Origin: Opitutia bacterium
GTDB taxonomy: Bacteria > Verrucomicrobiota > Verrucomicrobiia > Opitutales > Opitutaceae
Direction of reading: 5' to 3'
NCBI GenBank assembly: GCA_947472765.1
Contig: CANJCM010000017.1
Coordinates: forward strand, 1 to 64,000
Length of the DNA stretch: 64,000 nt
Translations under genes and position numbers: made by a program
Notes under the pieces: model-generated
What the model was told of the DNA's origin: nothing
Database searches by the model: none
Seen by the model: the letters and a program-made list of their open reading frames with translations, nothing else
Shown here: piece after piece, positions 35,603 to 44,242 of the stretch
Layout of the letters: each line of letters opens with the position of its first letter
Numbering within the stretch: the stretch's first letter is position 1

Positions 35603-35883
35603 CCGAGCCCGAGCCGGGAGTGCGCCTCCGGAGCGGTCAGGCCGGCGATTCGGATGACCTTGCGGCGCGACGTATCGCCGCGAAGCAGACTCACCGCCCG
35701 TCGCGGCACCCCGAGCCGTTCGGCGAGAAATTCGCAGAGAACAGTATTGGCCTTACCCTCGACCGGCGGCGCGTGAACCTTGATCTTCACCGCGTCCCCG
35801 AGCCAGCCGACGATTTCGCTGCGTGGCGCATTGGGCACGACGGCGATCGCGAGCGTGCAGGAGATTTCGGGAGCGGCGGACAC
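35599..35883 (-). CDS. DUF167 / YggU family protein
   Basis: A 94-residue protein of the widespread YggU family, whose function is unknown. Hallmarks: VVPNAPRSEIVGWLGDAVKIKVHAPPVEGKAN with the PVEGKAN signature at about residues 40-46, then LAERLGVPRRAVSLLRGDTSRRKVIRI. It overlaps the EamA gene by four bases. Just upstream begins a repeat-filled gap. Confidence 0.9.
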   Translation of the reverse strand: MSAAPEISCTLAIAVVPNAPRSEIVGWLGDAVKIKVHAPPVEGKANTVLCEFLAERLGVPRRAVSLLRGDTSRRKVIRIAGLTAPEAHSRLGLG

Positions 35884-36165
35884 AGGAGGACAGGATTTGG
35901 CGGAAGGGATTCGGCGAGTGAGACAGGATTACAGGATGGGCAGGATGATTCCGGATCCCTGGCGACCCTGCCTCAGAGCTTGGCCGATGCGGAAGTTGAT
36001 TCGATCAGGGTTTCCGGAACGCTCGAGGGATCGCACTCTGATGGAGGGCCGGTGCCCTCACCGGCCAAGTCAGTTCACCCTGCATCCTGAGGATTTGGTC
36101 CGATCAGAAAATTTCTCTCCGCCCTGAAATCCTGCTGCATCCTGCCCATCCTGTCCAAACTCCGG
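35884..36165. repeat. CAGGAT-type inverted repeat enclosing a family B element
   Basis: Tandem ACAGGAT motifs occur at 35882-35948 (for example ACAGGATTACAGGATGGGCA) and their inverse ATCCTG motifs at 36124-36165 (GCATCCTGCCCATCCTGTCC). Between them is a plus-oriented family B element with TGGAGGG head at 36041-36066. This is the same CAGGAT motif that bounds the 180 bp tandem repeats at 51.1-52 kb. No gene is seen in this gap of 290 bases. Confidence 0.75.
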
Positions 36166-36173
36166 TTCCTAGC

Positions 36174-37679
36174 CTACCCCAGTGCTTCCGCCAGCGCTTC
36201 GATGATCGCCTCTGCCGGCTCCGTCCCGCAGCAGAGCCGCAGCAAATCGGGATCAATCCCGCTCGCCGCCAGCTCGGCGATACCCGCGGGCGTCGTCACG
36301 AGGTCGTAGTGCGCGAGGTACATGAAGGGACAGATCAACGTCGTCTGCATGCCGAAGCTCGGGCCCTTGGGCAGCCGCAGCCGATCGTAGAACTCCTCCA
36401 TCCCGGTCCGGAGCGTGAACGAAATCATGCCGCCGGTCGCATCGGGCCGGCGCGCCACCTTCAGGAAGTTCGCCCGCGAATCCGCCTGCAAGGCCCAGTA
36501 GACCCGCCGGACTTTCGGGTGCTGTTCGAGGAACGCCGCGACGCGCGCGGTGTTGGCGTGGATCTGTGCGAGCACGGATTCGGTCCGGCCGATCTGCCCG
36601 GCCAGGCGCGCGAGATCGCGCGGATAAACCGGCTCGAGCGCGGCCGCGGTGCCCCGCCGCAATTCCGCGGCGTCCGGTCCCGCCGGATTGATGATGCTCA
36701 CGCCGGCAATCACGTCGCCCTCGCTGGCGGTGTATTTCGTGAGGCTCGAGACGACGACATCCGCCAGCGGCAGGATGTTGAGGTTCCAGACCGAGGCGAC
36801 GGACGGGTCGAGCAGCAGGTGCGCGCCATGCGCCCGGCAGAGCGCGGACAGCGCGGGAACGTCGGGGGTTTGGATCAGCGGATTGGTGGGCAGCTCGGCC
36901 AGGACGCCGGCGATGCGCGAACCGTGGCGGGCAAAGATCCGCTCGATGCACTCGAGATCGCCCGGGTTGCGCACGTAGACATAGTCCACCGGGGCGGCGG
37001 TGTATTTCTTGAGAATCGCGATGGTGTCGAGATACAGCCAGCCGAGCTGCAGCCAGACGGTGCGACCGCGGGCGGCCTGCAATGCGGCCGACGCGCGGAA
37101 GGCCGCGAAAATCGCATTCATGCCGGAGTTCGCGGGCAGGATGTCGGCGTCGCCCGCGGCCGGCATCACGGTGCGCAACACGCGCCGGATTTCCTGCGTG
37201 GCGTCGCCCGCGAAGACGGGCTCGGCGTCCACGGAGGACTTCACGCCGAGGCGGACGAGTTCGTCCTCGGCGGCGCGGGAGGAGAGGAAGCCGCCGATGT
37301 TTTGGAGAAACGTCTTGGCGCGGCCGAACGTGTCGGCCGACTCGGAGTGGGACACGCCGTGGATGCCACCGTGGGCGAACACCGTGGCCCCGCGATCGGT
37401 TCCAAGGTGGCCGGCCAGATCAGCGGCCATCCGTGCGGACGAAACCAGCCAGAGCGTGCGGCCGCCGAGCGCGGACACGGTGCCGGCGAGGTGGGCGGCG
37501 AGCTGCTTCGTGTAAGGGTGAACGACGAAGCGCGGGTAGCCCGAGGTCAGTTGCCGCATCGTCGCGGGATTCTTTTCCTCGTAGCCGCGGACATCCCGCA
37601 TCGTGGGCAGGCTGCAGGACACGGCGTGTGGGCTCGCTGGAATACGTTGACCGAGAGGAAGCGGAGGAAAGACGGGCAT
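36174..37679 (-). CDS. Cystathionine gamma-synthase-like PLP enzyme with long N-terminal region
   Basis: A PLP-dependent Cys/Met metabolism enzyme. The ATG at 37679 gives 501 residues, about 100 longer than bacterial MetB/MetY. The PLP lysine is Lys315 in SSLTKYTASEGD, preceded by the Asp291 region LLLDPSVAS; substrate-side segments include LAELPTNPLIQTPD. The N-terminal HAVSCSLPTMRDVRGYEE and SGYPRFVVHP segments are reminiscent of fungal cystathionine gamma-synthases (STR2/met-7 type), from memory. It would join an activated homoserine to cysteine in methionine synthesis, consistent with metX at the window start. Other trans-sulfuration reactions are possible. Confidence 0.82.
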   Translation of the reverse strand: MPVFPPLPLGQRIPASPHAVSCSLPTMRDVRGYEEKNPATMRQLTSGYPRFVVHPYTKQLAAHLAGTVSALGGRTLWLVSSARMAADLAGHLGTDRGATVFAHGGIHGVSHSESADTFGRAKTFLQNIGGFLSSRAAEDELVRLGVKSSVDAEPVFAGDATQEIRRVLRTVMPAAGDADILPANSGMNAIFAAFRASAALQAARGRTVWLQLGWLYLDTIAILKKYTAAPVDYVYVRNPGDLECIERIFARHGSRIAGVLAELPTNPLIQTPDVPALSALCRAHGAHLLLDPSVASVWNLNILPLADVVVSSLTKYTASEGDVIAGVSIINPAGPDAAELRRGTAAALEPVYPRDLARLAGQIGRTESVLAQIHANTARVAAFLEQHPKVRRVYWALQADSRANFLKVARRPDATGGMISFTLRTGMEEFYDRLRLPKGPSFGMQTTLICPFMYLAHYDLVTTPAGIAELAASGIDPDLLRLCCGTEPAEAIIEALAEALG

Positions 37680-37860
37680 GACGGGAAGCGGCGGGGCCGC
37701 TTCCGGTTGAGGGTTGAGAGTTGAGTGGGCTTGGCAACCGGAAGGTGTGTCCTCCTTCGCCAAGGCTACGGAGGACAGGTCCTCTGCGAACCGCGTCTGC
37801 GGGGATGCCTGGCCGGATGAACTTCGCCTGGGCCCGAGAAGGTTGGTCCCTCCGCCCGGC

Positions 37861-37911
37861 GCTTTTGCGACGCAAAAGCCTAGTCATTTTCCGCCGGAGG
37901 CGGAAAATGAC
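37861..37911. repeat. CTAG-centred twin hairpin upstream of exonuclease III
   Basis: Two hairpins flank a CTAG: 37861-37879 (stem GCTTTTGCG/CGCAAAAGC, one central base) and 37883-37911 (13 bp perfect stem beginning GTCATTTTCC, loop GGA). The second ends only five bases before the exonuclease III ATG, so it may affect translation initiation. Related elements are at 48266-48295 and 53907-53949. Confidence 0.85.
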
Positions 37912-37916
37912 CCGGA

Positions 37917-38675
37917 ATGAAGTTCGTTTCCTGGAACGTGAACGGCGTGCGCGCCGCCCATAAGAAAGGTCTGCTCGATTTCATGACCCAGACGCAGGCC
38001 GACGTCATCTGCCTGCAGGAGGCCAAGGCGCACCCTGGCGACGCGCAGCACATCGCGTGGCCGCATGGCTACGAGGTGTTCTGGAATCCGGCGGTGAAGA
38101 AAGGGTACAGCGGGACGATCACGTTCACGCGGCAGAAGCCCAAGGAAGTCACGCTCGGCATCGGTCGCGCGGACCACGACGGCGAGGGTCGCGTCATCAC
38201 CGCGGAGTACAAGGACTTCTTCCTCCTGAACGTGTACCAGCCGAATACGCAGCGCGGGCTGACGCGGTTGGATTACCGCACCAAGGAATGGGACCCGGCG
38301 TTTCTCGCCTACCTCAAGAAGCTCGAGAAGAAGAAGCCCGTGATTTTCTGCGGCGACCTCAACGTCGCCCACACCGAGCTCGATCTCACGAATCCGAAGA
38401 CCAACCGGCGCAACGCGGGCTTCACGGACGAGGAACGCGGAAACTTCTCGCGGATCCTCGAGGCCGGCTTCGTCGACACGTTCCGCGAGTTCGAGAAGGG
38501 CCCGGGCCACTATTCGTGGTGGAGCCAGATGATGAACTGCCGCGCCCGGAACATCGGGTGGCGCGTCGATTACTTCGTCGCCAGCGCCAAGCTGCAGTCC
38601 TCGCTCAAGCGGGCGTGGATCAGCCCGGAAGTCATGGGCAGCGATCACTGCCCGGTGGGACTCGAAATCGGCTGA
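37917..38675 (+). CDS. xth: Exodeoxyribonuclease III (AP endonuclease family 1)
   Basis: A Mg-dependent enzyme of base-excision repair that cuts DNA at abasic sites and has 3'-5' exonuclease activity. The 252 residues show all family motifs in order: SWNVNGVRA (about 5-13), CLQEAKA with catalytic Glu (about 33-39), LLNVYQPN, FCGDLNVAHTELDL (about 144-157), and the end GSDHCPVGLEI with catalytic Asp-His. YFV/WRVDYF precedes it. The start lies directly after a strong hairpin. CinA-like amidase follows by 11 bases and may be co-transcribed. Confidence 0.95.
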   Translation: MKFVSWNVNGVRAAHKKGLLDFMTQTQADVICLQEAKAHPGDAQHIAWPHGYEVFWNPAVKKGYSGTITFTRQKPKEVTLGIGRADHDGEGRVITAEYKDFFLLNVYQPNTQRGLTRLDYRTKEWDPAFLAYLKKLEKKKPVIFCGDLNVAHTELDLTNPKTNRRNAGFTDEERGNFSRILEAGFVDTFREFEKGPGHYSWWSQMMNCRARNIGWRVDYFVASAKLQSSLKRAWISPEVMGSDHCPVGLEIG

Positions 38676-38686
38676 ACGAATTCGCA

Positions 38687-39178
38687 ATGAGCGCCTCCGA
38701 CCTGAAATCCCTGCTGCTGGCCAAGCCCCGGCTGACGCTGGCGGCCGCCGAGAGCCTCACCTGCGGTCACGTCCAGGCGGCGATCGGGGCGACCCCCGGG
38801 GCGTCGGAATACTTTCTCGGGGGCGTCACGGCGTACTCGCTCGACCAAAAGGTCGCGCTGCTCGGGGTGAATCGCCGGGCGGCGGCCCGCGTGAACTGCG
38901 TGTCGGCCGAAGTCGCAGCGGAAATGGCGCAGGGCGCGTGCAAATTGTTCGGCAGCGATCTCGCCCTCGCGACCACGGGCTATGCGGAACGCGCGCCGGA
39001 GAGCGGCGTGCTGGCGCCGTTTGCGTGGTGGGCCATCGCCCACCGGCGTCGCGGCCGCTTCCTCGCGCTGCGCACCGGCCGCGTGGAGTGTCCCGGTGAA
39101 CCGCGCGTCGAGGTGCAGAAGATCGTCGCGGCTGCCGTCATTGCCGAACTCGTGGCGTATCTGAATGAGCTGAGGTGA
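38687..39178 (+). CDS. CinA-like C-terminal (nicotinamide-nucleotide amidase) domain protein
   Basis: The family removes the amide from nicotinamide mononucleotide, recycling the pyridine nucleotide. The 163-residue single-domain protein shows LTLAAAESLTCGHVQAAIGATPGASEYFLGG (catalytic Ser in the AESLTCG motif), then TAYSLDQKVALLGV, and ALATTGYAE. The usual signature is TGIAGP; here it reads TGYAERAPES, a mild divergence near the active site. It follows the exonuclease III gene with 11 bases between them. Confidence 0.87.
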   Translation: MSASDLKSLLLAKPRLTLAAAESLTCGHVQAAIGATPGASEYFLGGVTAYSLDQKVALLGVNRRAAARVNCVSAEVAAEMAQGACKLFGSDLALATTGYAERAPESGVLAPFAWWAIAHRRRGRFLALRTGRVECPGEPRVEVQKIVAAAVIAELVAYLNELR

Positions 39179-39198
39179 GTGCCGATTGCCGAATTGGT

Positions 39199-39313
39199 GT
39201 TGGGCCGGCGCTCGCCGCCGGGCCTCTTCTCGACTGAAAAACATCGGCCTGCCGACGAGCGGCAGCCCTACAATTCGGCCCTTTTCCTGGAGGGCCGGTG
39301 TCCCCACCGGCCA
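39199..39313. repeat. Composite of REP-like families C and B
   Basis: A plus-oriented family C element (39199-39224, hairpin CCGGCG...CCGCCGG), a partial inverse ending in GGCAGCCCTAC near 39271, and a plus-oriented family B element (39288-39313, head TGGAGGG). The stretch 39199-39262 closely matches 44339-44402. Beyond it (39365-39410) is a short simple repeat of GAATTCGGCACTCG type. Confidence 0.8.
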
Positions 39314-39408
39314 TGAGGGCATTCGGATATGCTTCGGCGGGTGAAAAACCCTCCCTCCATCCCCTTATGCCCTTCCGAATTCGGCACTCGGAATTCGGCC
39401 ATCGGCAC

Positions 39409-39831
39409 TCACGTGACTTCGTTCTGCAGAAACTCGATCGACTCACCGTTCGGCCCTTCGCAGAAGAAAATCCGGATCGGAAACGCGCCTTTGCCATTGG
39501 TCGTCGTGAGCGTGACGTCCTTCGGCTCGATCGTGATCTTGTAGCCGGCCTCGCGCACGCGGGTGGCGACGGCGTCGAGGCGGTTCGTGCGAAACGCGTA
39601 GTGAAACACGCTGCCGTTCGGCGCCGGGAAGTACGCGAGATCCTCGAAGACCTCGATGTAGTTGCCGTCGCCGGTATCGAGCATCACCGCGCGTTGCGGT
39701 GCCGCGCGCCAGGCGACTTTCTCCGTGCAACCAAGCACGCCTTGGTAAAAGGCCATCGTGCGATCCCAGTCGCGCGTCTTGACGCACACATGATGAAAGC
39801 CGCCGTTGCCGAGGATGGGGTTCGAAGCCAT
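39409..39831 (-). CDS. VOC superfamily (glyoxalase-like) protein
   Basis: A 140-residue protein of the vicinal oxygen chelate fold, whose members are metal-dependent isomerases, dioxygenases or resistance proteins. Visible are GNGGFHHVCVKTRDWDRTMAFYQGVLGC (first half with metal-binding His) and the second half with SVFHYAFRTNRLDAV, FFCEGPNGESIEFLQ, which includes the second His and Glu candidates. Reaction unknown. It stands alone between repeats and a convergent-free stretch, 82 bases downstream of a SYLF-domain gene on the same strand. Confidence 0.85.
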   Translation of the reverse strand: MASNPILGNGGFHHVCVKTRDWDRTMAFYQGVLGCTEKVAWRAAPQRAVMLDTGDGNYIEVFEDLAYFPAPNGSVFHYAFRTNRLDAVATRVREAGYKITIEPKDVTLTTTNGKGAFPIRIFFCEGPNGESIEFLQNEVT

Positions 39832-39913
39832 GAGGAATTATGGAGGTCCGCCGCTCGCCGGCGGGTCGGGAAACTGGCGTGGCGACCTGCGCGGAAATAC
39901 TCCCACTATCACC

Positions 39914-40591
39914 TCAGGGCGCGAGACGCTGCATCAAGTTCATGAGCGGCTGCGACTCGGAGACGGGCTGAACCCAGTCGCTGTAGAGCAGCTCCGGCAT
40001 CGTGTACTTGGTGTTATAGAGAAGGAAGTTCGCCTTGTCGTTCCGGGAGAGGTGGCCGAGCTTCACCGTCGCGCCGGCATAGAGCCCGGTGCTCTTCGTG
40101 TAGACGAGGATGGGGGCGTCGAGCAGCTCGGACCGATTGCGTTCCACTTCCGCAGCCCGCGGACCAGCGACGGCCTTGGCGTCCACGCCGATGTTGAAAC
40201 GGTTCTGGAACAGCATCCGGGGCGTGGAGGCATCGGTCAGAATCAGCACGCTCTCCACCGACTTCGCACCGATCTGGAAACCGAGGCTGGCTTCACCGGC
40301 ATTGAGCAACACCGGGACGCTCCAGCGGCCGTTCGCCTTCTTCACCAGGATGGCGCCATAGCCGTCCTGCACGCCGAGGAAGAAGCCGGCCTTGAACTGG
40401 TTGAGAATGATGACGGCCTTCGCCCGCTGCCAGACCTCGGTCGGAATCGCGGTGTCGCGACGGATCTGGAAGGTCTGGAGGATCGCCTCGCAGCTCTCGA
40501 CGCGCCGCACGAGATCGTCGCGGGTGGCCTCGGCCCGGCCGGAAGTGACACCGAGGAGCGCAACAAGAGTGAGGAGCAGGAATTTCTTCAT
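39914..40591 (-). CDS. SYLF/YSC84-type lipid-binding domain protein, exported
   Basis: The ATG at 40591 gives 225 residues with a signal peptide (LLLTLVALLGVTSGRAEA). The SYLF domain covers most of the mature protein: IPTEVWQRAKAVIILNQFKAGFFLGVQDG, then GYGAILVKKANGRWSVPVLL and ASLGFQIGAKSVESVLILT. SYLF domains bind lipid/phosphoinositide in eukaryotes; the bacterial role is unclear, probably envelope-related. An upstream in-frame extension to 40774 looks non-coding and overlaps the next gene. Confidence 0.88.
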   Translation of the reverse strand: MKKFLLLTLVALLGVTSGRAEATRDDLVRRVESCEAILQTFQIRRDTAIPTEVWQRAKAVIILNQFKAGFFLGVQDGYGAILVKKANGRWSVPVLLNAGEASLGFQIGAKSVESVLILTDASTPRMLFQNRFNIGVDAKAVAGPRAAEVERNRSELLDAPILVYTKSTGLYAGATVKLGHLSRNDKANFLLYNTKYTMPELLYSDWVQPVSESQPLMNLMQRLAP

Positions 40592-40730
40592 GACGTGCGA
40601 AAGGCTGTAATTGGGGGCGAGTGTATGCAAGGCCCGTTGAAATTGGAAAGCGCGGAGTGCGCCAGGCCCAGAGCGGGACAAAGCACCACCCGCAAAGTTC
40701 CTCCTGAACCCTGGCCCCGACGACGAACGC

Positions 40731-41114
40731 TCAGTCGAGGCCGCGCGCGGCGAGTTCATCCTCGTCCCAACCAAGATAATGCCCGAGTTCGTGCAGGTAG
40801 GTCACGCGGACCTCGGCACAGAAAATCTCCTCCTCCTGATCCGCGAAGTCCCAGAGATTCTCGAGATAGAGGAGGATCTGCGGGGGCGCCGGTCCCGCGT
40901 CCGAGAGCTCGCTGCCATGGGGATTGCCGGTGAACAGGCCGAGGATGTCGGGCTCGAAACCCTCCTCGAGCAGGTCTGGACCCGGCAATTTCTCATAATG
41001 CACGGCGACGTCGCGGGCGAGTCCCCGAATCTCGGGCGGCAACTGCCGCTGCGCCGCTCCCACCGTGTCGGCGGCGAGCGTGGTCAGGCGATCGAACTCG
41101 GCTTCCGGCGTCAT
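40731..41114 (-). CDS. Small zincin-like metallopeptidase
   Basis: A 127-residue protein of the PF06262 type (bacterial metallopeptidase family). The zinc motif HELGHYLGWDEDEL lies near residues 108-121, with His, Glu, His in HELGH and an Asp/Glu-rich end. A second Met six residues upstream (41132) is also possible. The ABC permease stop is 25 bases upstream on the same strand, so this gene may be part of that operon. Substrate unknown. Confidence 0.85.
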   Translation of the reverse strand: MTPEAEFDRLTTLAADTVGAAQRQLPPEIRGLARDVAVHYEKLPGPDLLEEGFEPDILGLFTGNPHGSELSDAGPAPPQILLYLENLWDFADQEEEIFCAEVRVTYLHELGHYLGWDEDELAARGLD

Positions 41115-41138
41115 GGTCGGGAGTGGAGCCACCGAAGG

Positions 41139-42953
41139 CTACGGCCGCAACTCGGCCGACAAATCCAGCCGCTCGAACCGCGCCCCGAGCAACCGCACCC
41201 CGGCGGCCACCTCGGCGAGCAGGACGATGAGCACGAGCCCGCTGGCCACCAGGGTGGCGGCGACGAGCGCGGGCGTGGATTGCAGTCCGGCGAACGAGGC
41301 GATCGCAAACGGCACCGCCCCGATCAGGAGCGCGGGAATGAGCGCGAGGACCATCGTCAGCGTCTGCGCGAAGAAGAAGATCATCCGCTGCCCGACCACC
41401 TCGGGTCCGCCGCCGCGGCTCCGGGTGGTCTGAAACCAGCCGGGGAAAAGCAGCACCGCCGCGTTTGGCACGAGCAGCTGCAGACTGACGAGCGCCGGCA
41501 CAATCGCGCCGAGGCCCAAGCTGGCGGCGACCCGGATCGGGGGCGTCAACCAGGCCCAGTTTCGGCCGGCCGGCTCCAGCGTCAGGGCGAGCGTCAGAAT
41601 CGCGAGCCAGAGCAGGCCCGCGAGAATCGCGGTCGGCGCGAGGAGTTCGCCGAGGATGATCTGCCAGCCGGGGAGCGGGTACGCCTTCAGCAGATCGACG
41701 TTCCCGAGATCGTTGCGCAGATCCTGCCGCGCGAACTGCGGGCCGACGATGAGGGTGTAGAGGGCGAACGCGGCCGCCGCCGTCGCGATGCCCGGTCGCA
41801 ACGCGAGCCCCGCCGGACTCCGCTGCAGCCAGGTGGCACCGAGGACAATGCCCGTCGCCACGAGCAGCAGGATGCGTCCGGTGAAATACGGCCAGGTCGA
41901 CAGCAGGTTCTTCCAGAGAAACGCGAACTCCGGCCGGCCCGCGCCCGAAAGCGCGAACGGCCCCGGGCGACTCCGCGGCGAGCGGTCGCCGAAGCGACGG
42001 CCCGACGTTTCGGCCCCTTCGCGACGTTCTGATTTCCTCGCCGCTTCGTCGATCGCGGCCTCCTCGAACGCCACCGCGCTGCGCACGACCCACAGATAGT
42101 GCAGGACAATCAACAGCAGCGCAGGTCCGAGCGCCGCGAGGAAGGCGGAAACATCAGGCGCGAGGAAGGGGCCGAGCACCGCGCGAAACGGCCAGAGCAA
42201 CCAGGCCAGCGGCGCCGTCTGGGTAAGATCGACGACCCACTGCGCGAGGAGTGCGAAGGCCGGCTCGGTGCCGAGGTCGGGTCCGCGGCTGCCGGCGGGC
42301 GCCTGCAGGAAAGTCGCCACGATCACCGCTCCGACTGTCGCGGCGACGAGCAGGCGTCGTCGCCAGGGTCCGACTCCCAAATCGACGAGCCGTGTCAACG
42401 TGAAGCCCGCGCCGTGGAAGTGGAGGTTGAGCGCGGAGAAGATGAACCACCAGCCGACCGCGTGCGTCACGGCGTTGCCGCCGAGGAAGCTCCAGCGGTT
42501 GGTGAACAGCATCATCAGCGCGGCGCCGACGAGACTGCGGAGCTGCGAGCTCACGAGCCGAAAGTGGACGAGCGCCCGCCGGGTGACGGGAGCGGGAAAC
42601 AGGAACGCGATCTCCGCCTCCGTGAACCCGAGCGTCGCGCGCGGCGCGGGCACGACCCACATCACGGTGAAGATCACGAGCAACAGCAGTGCGCCGATCG
42701 CGGTCGCAACTGCGAGGGAGTCGGGCGCGAGGGTGAAAGTGGCCGCCGGGTCGAAGCCGGTCAGAGGATTCGTGGGCCGCGCGTGGCGCGGACTGCTGAA
42801 ACTGCGAATGAAAAAGAAATAGAAGTAAGCGACGCCGACGATCGCGCCGAAGAGGTATTTCGGCTGCCGCAGCCGGCGGAGTCGCGAGCCCAGCCAGTTG
42901 CGCGCCGAGGTGAGCCGCAGGTAGAGGAGCGCGCGAAGGATCGACGCGTTCAC
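41139..42953 (-). CDS. ABC-type exporter membrane protein
   Basis: A 604-residue polytopic protein (roughly 12-14 hydrophobic segments) that pairs with the ATPase encoded immediately upstream. No signature sequence defines the substrate. Recognisable features are the basic N-terminus LRLTSARNWLGSRLRRLRQPK followed by a first membrane segment and a long charged cytoplasmic loop near residues 290-335 (EEAAIDEAARKSERREGAE). Its start overlaps the ATPase stop by four bases. The arrangement fits a two-component exporter of lipids, polysaccharide or peptides. Confidence 0.82.
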   Translation of the reverse strand: MNASILRALLYLRLTSARNWLGSRLRRLRQPKYLFGAIVGVAYFYFFFIRSFSSPRHARPTNPLTGFDPAATFTLAPDSLAVATAIGALLLLVIFTVMWVVPAPRATLGFTEAEIAFLFPAPVTRRALVHFRLVSSQLRSLVGAALMMLFTNRWSFLGGNAVTHAVGWWFIFSALNLHFHGAGFTLTRLVDLGVGPWRRRLLVAATVGAVIVATFLQAPAGSRGPDLGTEPAFALLAQWVVDLTQTAPLAWLLWPFRAVLGPFLAPDVSAFLAALGPALLLIVLHYLWVVRSAVAFEEAAIDEAARKSERREGAETSGRRFGDRSPRSRPGPFALSGAGRPEFAFLWKNLLSTWPYFTGRILLLVATGIVLGATWLQRSPAGLALRPGIATAAAAFALYTLIVGPQFARQDLRNDLGNVDLLKAYPLPGWQIILGELLAPTAILAGLLWLAILTLALTLEPAGRNWAWLTPPIRVAASLGLGAIVPALVSLQLLVPNAAVLLFPGWFQTTRSRGGGPEVVGQRMIFFFAQTLTMVLALIPALLIGAVPFAIASFAGLQSTPALVAATLVASGLVLIVLLAEVAAGVRLLGARFERLDLSAELRP

Positions 42954-43681
42954 CGTTCCGAGCCGCCCGTCGCGCGGATGAAGATGTCCTCGAGATTCAC
43001 CTTGGCCTCGCCGTTGCCGAAACGCGCGGCCACTTCCGCGATCGTGCCGTTGGCGATCTTCTCGCCCTGCTTCAGGATCAGCACGTGGGAGCAGACTTCC
43101 TCGAGCAGGTGGAGCAGATGCGAACTCAGCACAATCGTGGCGCCCTCGCGCGCGCGGCGGGCGATGGAATCCTTCATCCGCCGGATGCCGAGTGGATCGA
43201 GTCCCGTGAGTGGTTCGTCGAAGAACAGCACGCGCGGGCCGTGGAGGAGTCCGCAGGCGATCGCGAGTTTCTGCTTCATCCCGCGCGAGAGTTCGCCGGG
43301 AAGCTGATCCGCCTTGTCGGCGATTTCGAATTCCGCGAGCAGCGGCTCCGCGATCGCCTCGTGATCGGCCACCCCGTACAGCCGCGCCACGAAGTTCAGG
43401 TGCTGCCGCACGGTGAGGTAATCGAACAGCCGCGGTTCATCTGGGAAGAAGGCGAGGGTGCGCTTGGCCGCGACCGCGTCGGTGGCGACGTCATGGCCGC
43501 CGATCCGCACGGCGCCGGACGACGCCGGAATGATCCCGGCGAGGCAGCGCAGGGTCGTCGTCTTGCCCGCACCATTGGGTCCCACCAAGCCAAGCACATC
43601 CCCGGGTCGGACGGCGAATGACAGCTCGCGGACGGCCGTAAACGAACCGTACCGCTTCGTCAGGGCCTCGACTTCGATCAT
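42950..43681 (-). CDS. ABC transporter ATP-binding protein
   Basis: 243 residues. The ATG at 43681 begins at the standard position, MIEVEALTKRYGS. Walker A is GPNGAGKTTT (about 37-46), Q-loop in FFPDEPRLFDYLT, signature LSRGMKQKLAIA (about 132-143; usual LSGGQ), Walker B LFFDEPLTGLD (about 152-162), H-loop in LSSHLLH. This composition is typical of ABC-2 type exporters such as Gliding/Nod/CcmA-like ATPases. Four-base overlap with the permease gene. Confidence 0.93.
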   Translation of the reverse strand: MIEVEALTKRYGSFTAVRELSFAVRPGDVLGLVGPNGAGKTTTLRCLAGIIPASSGAVRIGGHDVATDAVAAKRTLAFFPDEPRLFDYLTVRQHLNFVARLYGVADHEAIAEPLLAEFEIADKADQLPGELSRGMKQKLAIACGLLHGPRVLFFDEPLTGLDPLGIRRMKDSIARRAREGATIVLSSHLLHLLEEVCSHVLILKQGEKIANGTIAEVAARFGNGEAKVNLEDIFIRATGGSER

Positions 43682-43825
43682 GGGGGGCGACGCTGCGGAT
43701 CCCGTCCACCCCGGGCAAGCCTGCCGGAGATTGGGCAACGAATCCGGTGGCGATGCGTCTTGCCCCCTCGGTGCGACTTCCCGTCGGACCACTTCCCAAA
43801 ACTGAAACCGCAGAGTAATCCCTCC

Positions 43826-44224
43826 ATGAAACTGTTTAAATTCCTGATCTCAGCCCTGGCGCTGGGACTGATGGCGACCGTTCCGGCGCTCCACGCGCAA
43901 GACGGCCAGGCCAAGAAAAAGGGCGGCATGTCGCCCGAGCAACGCATCGCCCAAATCGACGAAGCCGTCGGTGGCCTCAACGCCGAACAGAAGACCAAGA
44001 TCACCTCGATCCTCGCCAAGGTGCAGGAGTCGGTCATGGCGCTCCCGGCCGAGGAACGCGGCGCCAAGGGCGCTGAGCTCCGCCAGGCCGCCAACAAGGA
44101 TATCCGCGCCGTGTTGACCGACGCCCAGAAGGCGAAGTTCGATGCCATGCCCCAGGGTCGCGGCCCCGGTGGCGGCGGTGGTGGCGGCGGTGGCGGTGGC
44201 GGCAAGAAGAAGAAAGATCAGTAA
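43826..44224 (+). CDS. Small exported Spy/CpxP-like protein with poly-glycine tail
   Basis: 132 residues with a signal peptide (ISALALGLMATVPALHAQ). The middle (about 35-105) has the LTP-type helical pattern of Spy/CpxP-like or DUF-type periplasmic proteins: RIAQIDEAVGGLNAEQKTKI, ILAKVQESVMALPAEER, then ADIRAVLTDAQKAKFD-type end. The C-terminus has 12 consecutive Gly then KKKKDQ. The poly-Gly is coded by mixed GGT and GGC codons, a potentially slippage-prone tract. A strong terminator follows at 44243. Confidence 0.8.
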   Translation: MKLFKFLISALALGLMATVPALHAQDGQAKKKGGMSPEQRIAQIDEAVGGLNAEQKTKITSILAKVQESVMALPAEERGAKGAELRQAANKDIRAVLTDAQKAKFDAMPQGRGPGGGGGGGGGGGGKKKKDQ

Positions 44225-44242
44225 TTTGATCTGAAAAATTTG

